A stretch of 5,596 nucleotides of DNA, taken from assembly GCA_934623455.1 (NCBI GenBank), contig CAKTVK010000124.1, positions 1 to 5,596 on the forward strand, read 5' to 3'. The notes under the pieces were generated by a model. It was not told the origin of the DNA, searched no databases, and worked only from the letters and a program-made list of their open reading frames with translations. A program made the translations under genes and the position numbers. Below, in pieces: positions 1 to 5,349 of the stretch. Each line of letters starts with the position of its first letter. The stretch's first letter is position 1. The DNA is from an uncultured Eggerthellaceae bacterium. GTDB taxonomy: Bacteria; Actinomycetota; Coriobacteriia; Coriobacteriales; Eggerthellaceae.

Positions 1-56
1 CCGTTTACATCGCTCACGTGTTCCATCAATCGCAAAACTATGCAAGGTATGTTTAA
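1..56 (+). other. Possible 3' end of a rightward gene (very tentative)
   Basis: The third plus frame is open from the window edge to a TAA at 54-56 and would encode a 17-residue tail reading VYIAHVFHQSQNYARYV. The TAA lies 21 bases before the hairpin at 78-107, and the stop of the leftward gene lies 24 bases beyond the other side of that hairpin. This spacing suits two converging genes sharing a terminator. The other two plus frames are also open here and the tail matches no family I recognise, so it may be non-coding. Confidence 0.22.
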
Positions 57-77
57 CGGAAACGGAAGCATGGAAGC

Positions 78-107
78 GGAAGCGCCGTACTCGCATGCGG
101 CGCTTCC
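78..107. terminator. Perfect 10-bp hairpin, probable (bidirectional) terminator
   Basis: GGAAGCGCCG at 78-87 is the exact reverse complement of CGGCGCTTCC at 98-107. A T-G wobble (88/97) and an A-T pair (89/96) extend the stem inward and leave a six-base loop. It starts 24 bases past the stop codon of the leftward Ltp-domain gene. Neither side has a proper T-tract: the leftward transcript would continue GCTTCCATGCTTCC. This is therefore a stem with weak U-run support, or an RNA 3'-end stabiliser. The perfect GC-rich stem and its position are seen; termination is inferred. Confidence 0.5.
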
Positions 108-131
108 TGCCTATTCGATCAGAAGCCTTCT

Positions 132-947
132 TTAATCATCAAGATGATCGACGGCGTATTGCGCTTCTTCTTCGGTGAATTGTTCGCCGTATTGGCTGAT
201 TAGCTGGTCATATACGGCACTCTTCGACATGTTCATGTTCTTGTAGTAAGACTTGGCTTTCGCAAGAGCGTTCTGGTTCCAGTCGGCCTTAACGTGGTCA
301 ATTGCGTACTGGGCTGCATCTTCGGGAAAACCTTCGCCATAGCTGCTAATTAGCTGGTCGTATATTCCCGCTTTCGACATATGCATGTTGTCGCTGTAGC
401 TTTGTGCTTTCTTCAGCGCATTCTTGAACTCTGTTGATACTTCAGGCTCTTTCAGGTTTTTGACAGCATCAAAAATGTTGTCGTAGGCCTTCTTGATTTC
501 GCTTTCGCTGGCGTCTTCTTTGTCGATGATGGCCTTCGCCTCTGATAACGCCGTTGCAAGGCCCGCTTGGCTTTCTTGGGTATACTTGGCAAGCGTATCG
601 GGGTCAAAGTTTGTGTATTGGTCGTAAACGGCTTGCAGCGTTGACTTATCAACGGTCTTGCTTGCCACCTGGGAAGATGACGCGCTTGAGCTTGATCCCG
701 ATGTTTGAGATTCGCCACCGCTGCCGAAGGAGCCAATGATTCCCAGTACAAGAATGATTACGACAACAATAAACCATTTTCTCTTATAAAAAGGCTTGTC
801 TTTAGGCGCGGCCTTTTTATCGGTTTGCGGGATTGAGGTCTGTGCGAGTTGCGGTTCGGGTGTTTCGGTTGCGGTATTCGCTCCGCAATTCGGACAGAAT
901 CTCGAATTTTCGGAATATTCGCTTCCGCAGTGATTGCATGTTGGCAT
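132..947 (-). CDS. Zinc-ribbon, single-pass membrane protein with two Ltp-family repeats
   Basis: The protein is 271 aa. Residues 1-22 form a zinc ribbon with CxxC pairs C4/C7 and C18/C21. A Pro/Gln/Lys linker leads to one membrane helix (about 58-75) preceded by KRK, which predicts the ribbon in the cytoplasm and the rest outside. A Ser/Gly-rich spacer (76-96) is followed by an acidic/Lys helical segment (about 98-167) resembling FIVAR-like three-helix modules. Two tandem Ltp repeats (about 174-222 and 226-271) each contain the core YDQLIS-YGE-F...AQYA-DH. The Ltp family is best known from the Streptococcus phage TP-J34 lipoprotein that blocks superinfecting DNA injection. Here the lipobox signal peptide is replaced by ribbon plus membrane anchor. 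The start at 947 is chosen because AGGAGGA (957-951) sits four bases upstream; an upstream in-frame start at 1064 lacks this. Family call firm, role in phage exclusion inferred. Confidence 0.88.
   Translation of the reverse strand: MPTCNHCGSEYSENSRFCPNCGANTATETPEPQLAQTSIPQTDKKAAPKDKPFYKRKWFIVVVIILVLGIIGSFGSGGESQTSGSSSSASSSQVASKTVDKSTLQAVYDQYTNFDPDTLAKYTQESQAGLATALSEAKAIIDKEDASESEIKKAYDNIFDAVKNLKEPEVSTEFKNALKKAQSYSDNMHMSKAGIYDQLISSYGEGFPEDAAQYAIDHVKADWNQNALAKAKSYYKNMNMSKSAVYDQLISQYGEQFTEEEAQYAVDHLDD
144..269 (-). repeat. Second Ltp repeat unit (residues 227-268)
   Basis: This segment encodes the C-terminal copy of the Ltp motif, with NMNMSKSAVYDQLISQYGE as its core. It is about two-thirds identical in protein to the unit encoded at 294-419 (28 of 42 aligned positions by eye). 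That degree of identity indicates internal duplication with moderate age. It is a coding repeat, not a mobile element. Confidence 0.8.
294..419 (-). repeat. First Ltp repeat unit (residues 177-218)
   Basis: This is the N-terminal copy of the Ltp motif, with NMHMSKAGIYDQLISSYGE as its core, followed by AAQYAIDH. It pairs with the copy at 144-269. In the known phage Ltp protein two such repeats form small helix-turn-helix-like bundles; two copies here match that architecture. Confidence 0.8.
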
Positions 948-1060
948 GGTTCCTCCTGTCGTTTCGAAAATAATGTGATGTCGCTTAACACTGAAGCTAA
1001 ACCTAGGGTATTCTTTTTCGAAAACCAGCTTGTCCGTTTTTTGGGACATGGCGTGAACTT

Positions 1061-1109
1061 GCAATCATTTATAGTGCTTGAAAAGGGAAAACGGGCCAAA
1101 AATGATTGC
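1061..1109. repeat. 10-bp perfect inverted repeat in the divergent intergenic region
   Basis: GCAATCATTT (1061-1070) is the exact reverse complement of AAATGATTGC (1100-1109), with 29 bases between them. The right arm covers the candidate -10 of the rightward gene and the left arm lies just upstream of its -35. The arrangement fits a two-site operator for a dimeric or looping regulator, or a long hairpin. Symmetry is seen; function is inferred. Confidence 0.5.
1078..1106 (+). promoter_or_regulatory. Candidate promoter of the acidic EF-hand gene
   Basis: TTGAAA (1078-1083, five of six consensus positions) and AATGAT (1101-1106, four of six) are separated by 17 bases. This predicts a start near 1113 and a leader of about 38 bases before the ATG at 1151. 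The -10 lies inside the right arm of the inverted repeat at 1061-1109, which would make the promoter repressible by whatever binds there. Only a by-eye consensus match supports it. Confidence 0.42.
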
Positions 1110-1150
1110 CCGCCGTAAAATGGTGCAGGGCAGGCAAAAAGGAGGGCGCT

Positions 1151-1744
1151 ATGGATTTCTTCCAATCGTTTTATGACCGAAATGGCGACGGAAAGCTTAC
1201 GGGCTTCGAGCGCGTTCGCTACGAAGAGGACAACTGGGCATACCCGGGCTCTTTGGTGCCCCACACGACAACTACTGATCCGCGGCTGAAAAAAGACCTG
1301 GGCTACGACGACGACGATGACGACTACAAGCCGTATTCCAGTATCAGCAGTCTTCTCGATGACTTCGATGATGACGACGACTGGGATGACGACGACTGGG
1401 ACGACGATGACGACTGGGATGGCCTCAGCATTGAGCACGGAGATGTGCTGGACGATTTTGATGACTTCGGGGAAGAAAACAGGTATTGGTTCGCGCCTCG
1501 GAACAGCGAGGACCTTATCGGAGCGATTGCCACGCCAAAGTATTTAGAGGAGCCGCGCATCCGGGCGCACCGCTGCTACAACTGCAAGCACTGGATAGAC
1601 ACGAAGCCAACTTGCAATACCCGCGATGACGGATGCCGTGTCTATTATCGCTTGAAGATCGACCGCATCCTGAAAAACGATGCTCCCGACCTGGATGGCG
1701 AAGTCTGCGACCATTTCGAATTCAGGCATGGCGGCCGCGGATAG
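1151..1744 (+). CDS. Acidic protein with EF-hand loop, Asp/Trp tract and C-terminal Cys cluster; function unknown
   Basis: This encodes 197 aa with no signal peptide or membrane helix. Residues 9-20 (DRNGDGKLTGFE) form a complete EF-hand calcium loop, with ligands at D9, N11, D13, K15 (backbone), T17 and E20; only one loop is present, as in many bacterial single EF-hand proteins. Residues 53-105 hold about 28 Asp, including runs of four to six punctuated by W78, W83 and W89, and should be disordered and highly anionic. Residues 142-190 carry C142-x2-C145, C155, C162 and C186 followed by DHFE, resembling small metal-binding Cys modules. AAGGAGGG at 1139-1146 sets the ATG at 1151; an upstream in-frame TTG at 1106 has no such site. 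It is transcribed divergently from the Ltp-domain gene. I do not recognise a named family. Metal binding is an inference. Confidence 0.85.
   Translation: MDFFQSFYDRNGDGKLTGFERVRYEEDNWAYPGSLVPHTTTTDPRLKKDLGYDDDDDDYKPYSSISSLLDDFDDDDDWDDDDWDDDDDWDGLSIEHGDVLDDFDDFGEENRYWFAPRNSEDLIGAIATPKYLEEPRIRAHRCYNCKHWIDTKPTCNTRDDGCRVYYRLKIDRILKNDAPDLDGEVCDHFEFRHGGRG
1307..1422 (+). repeat. GAC/GAT low-complexity tract encoding poly-Asp/Trp
   Basis: Runs of GAC and GAT codons, interrupted by TGG, make an imperfect trinucleotide repeat encoding the acidic tract of the neighbouring protein (residues 53-90). Mixing of the two Asp codons makes it less slippery than a pure repeat, but copy-number changes would stay in frame. 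The opposite strand is open and would read as Ser-rich sequence, an artefact of composition. Confidence 0.75.
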
Positions 1745-1901
1745 CGAAGGCAACGCTCCGCCAGCGTGCTCGATGCTCGCATAACAATCTTGGATGATTT
1801 GCGTTGCTGGTGCGGTTGTTGATGGCGCCTTAAGCCCGAATGAGAGAAAAGAAAAGCATCGATTGGCGTTGTTGCGTTTGGTCCTATTTCTTGCAGTAAT
1901 G

Positions 1902-1910
1902 TGTTACAAT
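1902..1910 (+). promoter_or_regulatory. Extended -10 promoter of the toxin-antitoxin operon
   Basis: TGT followed by TACAAT (1905-1910) forms an extended -10 element (TGn + five of six consensus bases). No good -35 lies at 16-18 bases, which extended -10 promoters tolerate. Transcription would begin around 1916-1918, inside the palindrome at 1909-1920, about 25 bases before the antitoxin ATG. The overlap with that palindrome is typical of an autoregulated toxin-antitoxin operon. Confidence 0.6.
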
Positions 1911-1920
1911 GCATATGCAT
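1909..1920. promoter_or_regulatory. 12-bp perfect palindrome, probable antitoxin operator
   Basis: ATGCATATGCAT is its own reverse complement. It overlaps the end of the -10 hexamer and the predicted transcription start of the downstream operon. RelB/DinJ antitoxins bind short palindromes at their own promoters through an N-terminal ribbon-helix-helix domain, and the toxin-antitoxin complex represses more strongly. The site is seen; binding is inferred from the family. Confidence 0.6.
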
Positions 1921-1942
1921 AAGCAGTGCGTTAGGAGGTATT

Positions 1943-2215
1943 ATGGCAACAATGACAATTAGATGCGATGAGGCTGATAAAAAAGCAGCTGCAGAGGTTG
2001 CTGAGTACTACGGCTTCGACCTGTCTTCTGTAACTCGTGCTTTGTGGCGGCAAATGGCGCGCACGCATTCGATTCCTTTGAATCTTGGACGCTGGGAACC
2101 CAATGAAGAGAGCCTTGAGAGCATTCGCGAGGCTGACGAAATTCTGTCAGCTGGCGGTACGGGAAGATCTTTTGATAACGGCGCTGATCTCATCGCTGCG
2201 GCTTTGGAGGCGTAA
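1943..2215 (+). CDS. RelB/DinJ-family type II antitoxin
   Basis: The 90-aa protein has the usual length and layout of RelB/DinJ antitoxins. The N terminus, TMTIRCDEADKKAAAEVAEYYG (about 3-24), fits the beta strand and first helix of the ribbon-helix-helix DNA-binding dimer. It continues with D26-LSSVTRALWRQM and the SIPLNL segment (43-48), matching the family's S...P.L. The acidic C-terminal half (about 52-90) would be the toxin-wrapping part and is expected to be protease-sensitive. AGGAGG at 1933-1938, four bases before the ATG, selects this start over an upstream GTG at 1901; the in-frame ATG at 1952 is a less likely alternative. The toxin gene begins three bases after its stop, so translation is probably coupled. 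Confidence 0.9.
   Translation: MATMTIRCDEADKKAAAEVAEYYGFDLSSVTRALWRQMARTHSIPLNLGRWEPNEESLESIREADEILSAGGTGRSFDNGADLIAAALEA
2206..2210 (+). promoter_or_regulatory. Ribosome binding site of the toxin, inside the antitoxin gene
   Basis: GGAGG lies in the last codons of the antitoxin and eight bases before a GTG start at 2219. It decides the toxin's start, since no ATG is near. A weak GTG start and a site buried in the upstream gene would keep toxin synthesis below antitoxin synthesis. Confidence 0.7.
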
Positions 2216-2218
2216 CTT

Positions 2219-2515
2219 GTGGCAAAGTTGAAAGCCCAATTTTCGCCTTCTTTTTCCAGAGATGTGAAGCGCCTGGCGAAAAAGCACGTGGACACGCGCC
2301 CTCTGTCCGAGGTTATCGACCTGATTATTGAAAATACTCCTGAATCAATTGAAACGCTCAAGCGTAGGCACGATATGCATATGCTTGTTGGCAATTGGTC
2401 GGGAAGTTCCGAGTGCCACGTGTGCAATGCCGGGGATTGGCTTCTTGTGTGGAGGACATCGGGTGGAATCGCCTTGATGCAGCGAATGGGAAGCCATGAT
2501 GAGTTGTTCAGGTAG
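2219..2515 (+). CDS. YafQ-family type II toxin (RelE/ParE superfamily mRNA interferase)
   Basis: The 98-aa protein matches YafQ in length and motif order. YafQ toxins associate with the ribosome and cleave mRNA during translation. Aligned by eye to E. coli YafQ, the residues matching catalytic H50, H63, D67, H87 and the end-stacking F91 are H54, H67, D73, H93 and F97; the GNW, DWLLVW and GSHDELF segments are characteristic. The H67-to-D73 gap is two residues longer than in E. coli (H-V-C-N-A-G-D), a known style in other family members as far as I recall. All key residues are present, so the toxin is probably active. The GTG start follows the antitoxin stop by three bases. The pair resembles dinJ-yafQ; I leave the symbol blank because the exact orthology is uncertain. 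Confidence 0.9.
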   Translation: MAKLKAQFSPSFSRDVKRLAKKHVDTRPLSEVIDLIIENTPESIETLKRRHDMHMLVGNWSGSSECHVCNAGDWLLVWRTSGGIALMQRMGSHDELFR

Positions 2516-2721
2516 GTGCCTTGATGCGCACGAGCTGCTTGTTCGCTGCTGGCCACTTCGCAATGCGGCTTCGGTCCGATGCCGGCTTGGTTGCGGATCG
2601 GCTTCCGCAGTGCGTTATCGACCCGAGGCAGGCGCTATGTCTCCGTGCGGGTGCAACGTGATATCCGCCGCTGAAATGTCAGAGTTCTGAGATGCTTTTC
2701 GTTCCTGAAGAGCGGTTGCGT

Positions 2722-2727
2722 TATAAT
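2722..2727 (+). promoter_or_regulatory. Candidate -10 element of the feo promoter
   Basis: A perfect TATAAT hexamer lies 83 bases before the feo ATG. The matching -35 is poor: TCGTTC at 2699-2704 gives a 17-base spacer but only two consensus matches. Such a promoter would need an activator or other help, or use the near-extended TG at 2717-2718. Transcription would start near 2734, giving a leader of about 77 bases. Confidence 0.5.
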
Positions 2728-2764
2728 TTCGCACTTGAAAGATAGGTTTTAACGCGAAGCGATG

Positions 2765-2794
2765 GCGCGCGAATCAAGAACAAAAACCGCGCGC
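2765..2794 (+). promoter_or_regulatory. GC hairpin in the feo leader, next to the ribosome binding site
   Basis: GCGCGCG (2765-2771) pairs perfectly with CGCGCGC (2788-2794), plus a G-T wobble outside, around a 16-base A-rich loop. The stem ends three bases before AAGGAA (2798-2803), the ribosome binding site of the feo gene. Only TTT follows, so it is a poor terminator. It could shape translation initiation or be an attenuator remnant. No known riboswitch is recognised. Confidence 0.38.
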
Positions 2795-2810
2795 TTTAAG
2801 GAACGTTCAT

Positions 2811-5312
2811 ATGGCGAATTGCTGCGAGCCTGGCACCGAAATGCCAGCTATTTCCATTGATGCAATGGGCGAGGGTCGTCCGTCGGTTGATATCGATGCC
2901 AACGATAACGCCCTGACTCTGAACCTTCTTCCCATTGGGAAGAACGCGCTCATCCAGCAAGTAGGCGGAGAAGGCGCGCTCCGTCAGCATTTTCTTGACA
3001 TGGGCCTAATCCCGGGCGCCCACGTGACCATGGTGAAGCATGCTCCCATGGGCGACCCTGTTCAAGTGCGCATTCACGGCTACGAGCTTACGTTGCGCCT
3101 GGAAGATGCGGCGCGCATCACGCTGTGCGATGTGGTGGACGAAGAGGTTGCGCGCATTGGCGACGCTCAGCGAAACACAGGGCAGCCTCAAAAGCGCGGT
3201 GTGTTCCCGGGCGGGCATCCTCATGAAACCGATCACCCTGGCTTTGGCGAAGGCGGTCGCTACCACAACGCATCCGAGGAAACGCCGCTTCCCCAGGATA
3301 AGAAACTGACATTTGCCCTGGTAGGAAACCAGAACTGCGGCAAAACCACGTTGTTTAACCAGCTTACGGGATCCAACCAGCACGTGGGCAACTTCCCCGG
3401 CGTTACGGTTGATCGCAAGGATGGCCCGCTGCTGGGTCATGCAAACACCCTGGTCACGGACTTGCCGGGCATCTACTCTATGAGTCCGTATTCCGCGGAA
3501 GAGATTGTTACACGCCAGTTCGTGCTGGAAGACAAGCCGTGCGGCATTATCAACATCGTGGACGCAACGAACATCGAGCGCAATCTGTACTTGACCATGC
3601 AGCTCCTTGAGCTGGATATCCCCATGGTTTTGGCGCTGAACATGATGGACGAAGTGTCCGCAAACGGCGGATCAGTGCTGGTCAACGAGCTGGAAGCGCA
3701 GCTGGGCATTCCCGTTGTGCCCATTAGCGCCGTGCAGGGCGAAGGCATTGCCGAGCTGGTGAATCACGCCATGCACGTGGCGTATTACGGCGAAGGCCCC
3801 AAGCGCCAGGACTTCTGTGGCGCCACGGAAAACGGTGGCGCGGTGCATCGCTGCCTCCACGGCATTATGCACTTGGTTGAAGATCACGCCCAAAAAGCGG
3901 GTATTCCCGTGCGTTTTGCCGCATCGAAGCTGGCAGAAGGCGACCCGCTGGTGGCGCGTGCGCTGAATTTGGATGAAAACGAGCTGGAAACCATCGAGCA
4001 CCTTGCGTTGCAAATGGAGGCAGAAAGCCACCTTGATCGCGCGGCGGCACTGGCCAGCATGCGTTTTTCCTTCATCGAGCGCGTCTGCGGCCTGACCGTG
4101 GTAAAGCCGCATGAAAGCCGCGAACACGCGCGCAGCCAAAAGGCAGACCGCATCCTTACGGGGCGCTTTACGGCCATTCCCGCCTTCATCCTGATCATGT
4201 TGGCGGTTTTCTTCCTGACCTTCGAAGTTATTGGCGCGTTCCTTCAAGATTTGCTTGAAACGGGCATTACCGCATTGGGCGATGCGTGCGCCGCCGCCAT
4301 GGAAAGCGCCCAAATAAACGAAGTGCTGCAATCGTTTGTGATCGACGGCGTTTTCGGCGGCGTGGGAAGCGTGCTGTCGTTTTTGCCCATCATTGCTGTG
4401 CTGTTCTTTTTCTTGTCCATGCTTGAAGACAGCGGTTACCTGGCGCGCGTGGCGTTCGTTATGGACAAACCGCTGCGTAAGCTGGGCCTTTCGGGGCGCA
4501 GCATTGTGCCCATGCTCATTGGTTTCGGCTGCAGCGTGCCCAGCGTTATGGCAACGCGCACGCTTCCATCGGAACGCGACCGCAAGCTGACCATTATCCT
4601 TACGCCGTTCATGAGCTGTTCGGCGAAGCTGCCCATCTATGTGTTTTTGGGCGAGGCGTTCTTCCCGCAGCAAGCGGGCCTGGTGGTAGCGCTGCTCTAC
4701 GTTTTGGGCATTGTCGTGGGAATTTTTGTGGCGTTCTTGCTGAAGAAGTTCGTGTTGAAGGGCGAAGCCGTGCCCTTTGTTATGGAGCTGCCGAATTATC
4801 GTATGCCGGCAGCGAAAAACGTTGGCCATCTAATGTGGGATAAATGCAGCGAGTTTTTGCATCGTGCGTTCACGATTATCCTGCTTGCGGTGCTGGTGAT
4901 TTGGGCGCTGCAAACGTTCAGCTTTGGGCTCAACGTGGTTCAGGATTCCGCCGACAGCATGTTGGCGCAGATAGCGGGCCTGCTTGCACCCGTTTTGGCT
5001 CCGCTGGGTTTGGGCGATTGGCGCATTGGCACGGCGCTGGTTTCAGGTTTCATTGCGAAGGAAAGCGTTGTGGCCACCATGATTGTGCTTTACGGCGGGG
5101 CATCGGCTCTTGCAACGGCGTTTACGCCGCTGGCGGGTGCGTGCTTGCTGGTATTTTGCCTGCTCTACACGCCGTGCGTGGCGGCAATCGCAAGCATCAA
5201 TCGCGAACTGGGCGGAAAATGGGCGCTGGGTATTGTGGTTGGGCAGTGCGCGGTGGCGTGGATCGTGGCATTTATCGTGCGCTGCGTGGGGCTGCTGTTT
5301 GGTCTTGCATGA
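2811..5312 (+). CDS. feoB: Ferrous iron transporter, FeoA-FeoB fusion
   Basis: This 833-aa inner-membrane protein imports Fe(II). Residues 1-33 are a variable head with C4-C5. Residues 34-111 are a FeoA SH3-like domain (LRQHFLDMGLIPGA, then VQVRIHGYELTLR). Residues 112-165 are a Gly/His-rich linker (H136, H138, H142, H152). Residues 166-325 are the GTPase: G1 GNQNCGKT (172-179), G2 T199 in NFPGVT, G3 DLPG (217-220), G4 NMMD (277-280), G5 SA (306-307). A GDI-like helical region (about 330-440) contains GDPLVARAL. The membrane part (about 452-833) has both Gate segments, GFGCSVPSVMATRTL (571-585, C574) and LTPFMSCSAKLPIY (597-610, C603), and LYTPCVAAI (785-793, C789). All hallmarks are intact and the length is what FeoA plus FeoB predict. 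The start is set by AAGGAA seven bases before ATG. No separate feoA or feoC is seen. The fusion is known in other anaerobes. Confidence 0.97.
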   Translation: MANCCEPGTEMPAISIDAMGEGRPSVDIDANDNALTLNLLPIGKNALIQQVGGEGALRQHFLDMGLIPGAHVTMVKHAPMGDPVQVRIHGYELTLRLEDAARITLCDVVDEEVARIGDAQRNTGQPQKRGVFPGGHPHETDHPGFGEGGRYHNASEETPLPQDKKLTFALVGNQNCGKTTLFNQLTGSNQHVGNFPGVTVDRKDGPLLGHANTLVTDLPGIYSMSPYSAEEIVTRQFVLEDKPCGIINIVDATNIERNLYLTMQLLELDIPMVLALNMMDEVSANGGSVLVNELEAQLGIPVVPISAVQGEGIAELVNHAMHVAYYGEGPKRQDFCGATENGGAVHRCLHGIMHLVEDHAQKAGIPVRFAASKLAEGDPLVARALNLDENELETIEHLALQMEAESHLDRAAALASMRFSFIERVCGLTVVKPHESREHARSQKADRILTGRFTAIPAFILIMLAVFFLTFEVIGAFLQDLLETGITALGDACAAAMESAQINEVLQSFVIDGVFGGVGSVLSFLPIIAVLFFFLSMLEDSGYLARVAFVMDKPLRKLGLSGRSIVPMLIGFGCSVPSVMATRTLPSERDRKLTIILTPFMSCSAKLPIYVFLGEAFFPQQAGLVVALLYVLGIVVGIFVAFLLKKFVLKGEAVPFVMELPNYRMPAAKNVGHLMWDKCSEFLHRAFTIILLAVLVIWALQTFSFGLNVVQDSADSMLAQIAGLLAPVLAPLGLGDWRIGTALVSGFIAKESVVATMIVLYGGASALATAFTPLAGACLLVFCLLYTPCVAAIASINRELGGKWALGIVVGQCAVAWIVAFIVRCVGLLFGLA

Positions 5313-5349
5313 TGCTCCAGTTGTCGCAAAAGCCAGGTGAAGAATAATT

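Larger units (their letters stand above)
1745..1942. other. Intergenic spacer between the acidic-protein gene and the toxin-antitoxin operon
   Basis: These 198 bases contain no convincing reading frame. Shortly after the stop is a weak 5-bp stem (ACGCT 1753-1757 with AGCGT 1763-1767) without a T-tract. GCAACGC (1750-1756) and GCGTTGC (1801-1807) form a distant 7-bp inverted repeat. Neither is a strong terminator. The last 40 bases carry the promoter and operator of the downstream operon. Confidence 0.5.
2516..2810. other. 295-base intergenic region upstream of feo
   Basis: No convincing gene lies here. The first 200 bases contain a small stem (TGCGGA 2592-2597 with TCCGCA 2604-2609, six-base loop) that could be a weak terminator for the toxin-antitoxin operon but has no T-tract, and three nearby CGGCTT words (about 2567, 2584 and 2600). 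A 17-codon frame from ATG 2637 to TGA 2690 (MSPCGCNVISAAEMSEF) is too short and poorly led to call. The last 90 bases hold the feo promoter and leader, listed separately. Confidence 0.5.

Noticed and set aside
948..1064. N-terminal extension of the Ltp protein by 39 residues from an ATG at 1064.
   Set aside because: The strong AGGAGGA directly before the ATG at 947, and the zinc ribbon beginning there, make the shorter start much better.
1324..1560. Ser-rich reading frame opposite the Asp tract.
   Set aside because: The run of Ser/Gln is the antisense reading of GAC/GAT/TGG codons; no start signal supports it.
1891..1896. TTGCAG as a -35 for the toxin-antitoxin promoter.
   Set aside because: It is only eight bases from TACAAT, and at 17 bases downstream there is no good -10. 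The extended -10 explains the promoter better.
2375..2384. ATGCATATGC inside the toxin gene (and a related CATATGCAT at 378-386 in the Ltp gene) resembling the operator palindrome.
   Set aside because: Both arise from Met-His-Met codons (ATG CAT ATG) at positions explained by the proteins; the toxin His is a catalytic residue. They are probably not additional binding sites.
2592..2609. Small TGCGGA/TCCGCA stem as the terminator of the toxin-antitoxin operon.
   Set aside because: Only six base pairs and followed by GTGCGTTATC with no T-run; too weak to call.
2601..2612. GCTTCCGCAGTG occurs here and again at 921-932.
   Set aside because: A single shared 12-mer is expected about once by chance in a window of this size, and the flanks do not match.
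2496..2690. A 64-codon Cys-rich frame overlapping the toxin end, including a 17-codon MSPCGCNVISAAEMSEF tail from 2637.
   Set aside because: It starts within the toxin, lacks a good ribosome binding site, and the composition looks like out-of-frame GC-rich sequence.
3672..4829. Long 385-codon open frame on the strand opposite feoB.
   Set aside because: It lies fully within feoB, its His/Gln/Arg-rich composition is that of an antisense shadow of GC-biased codons, and no ribosome binding site or family motif is visible.
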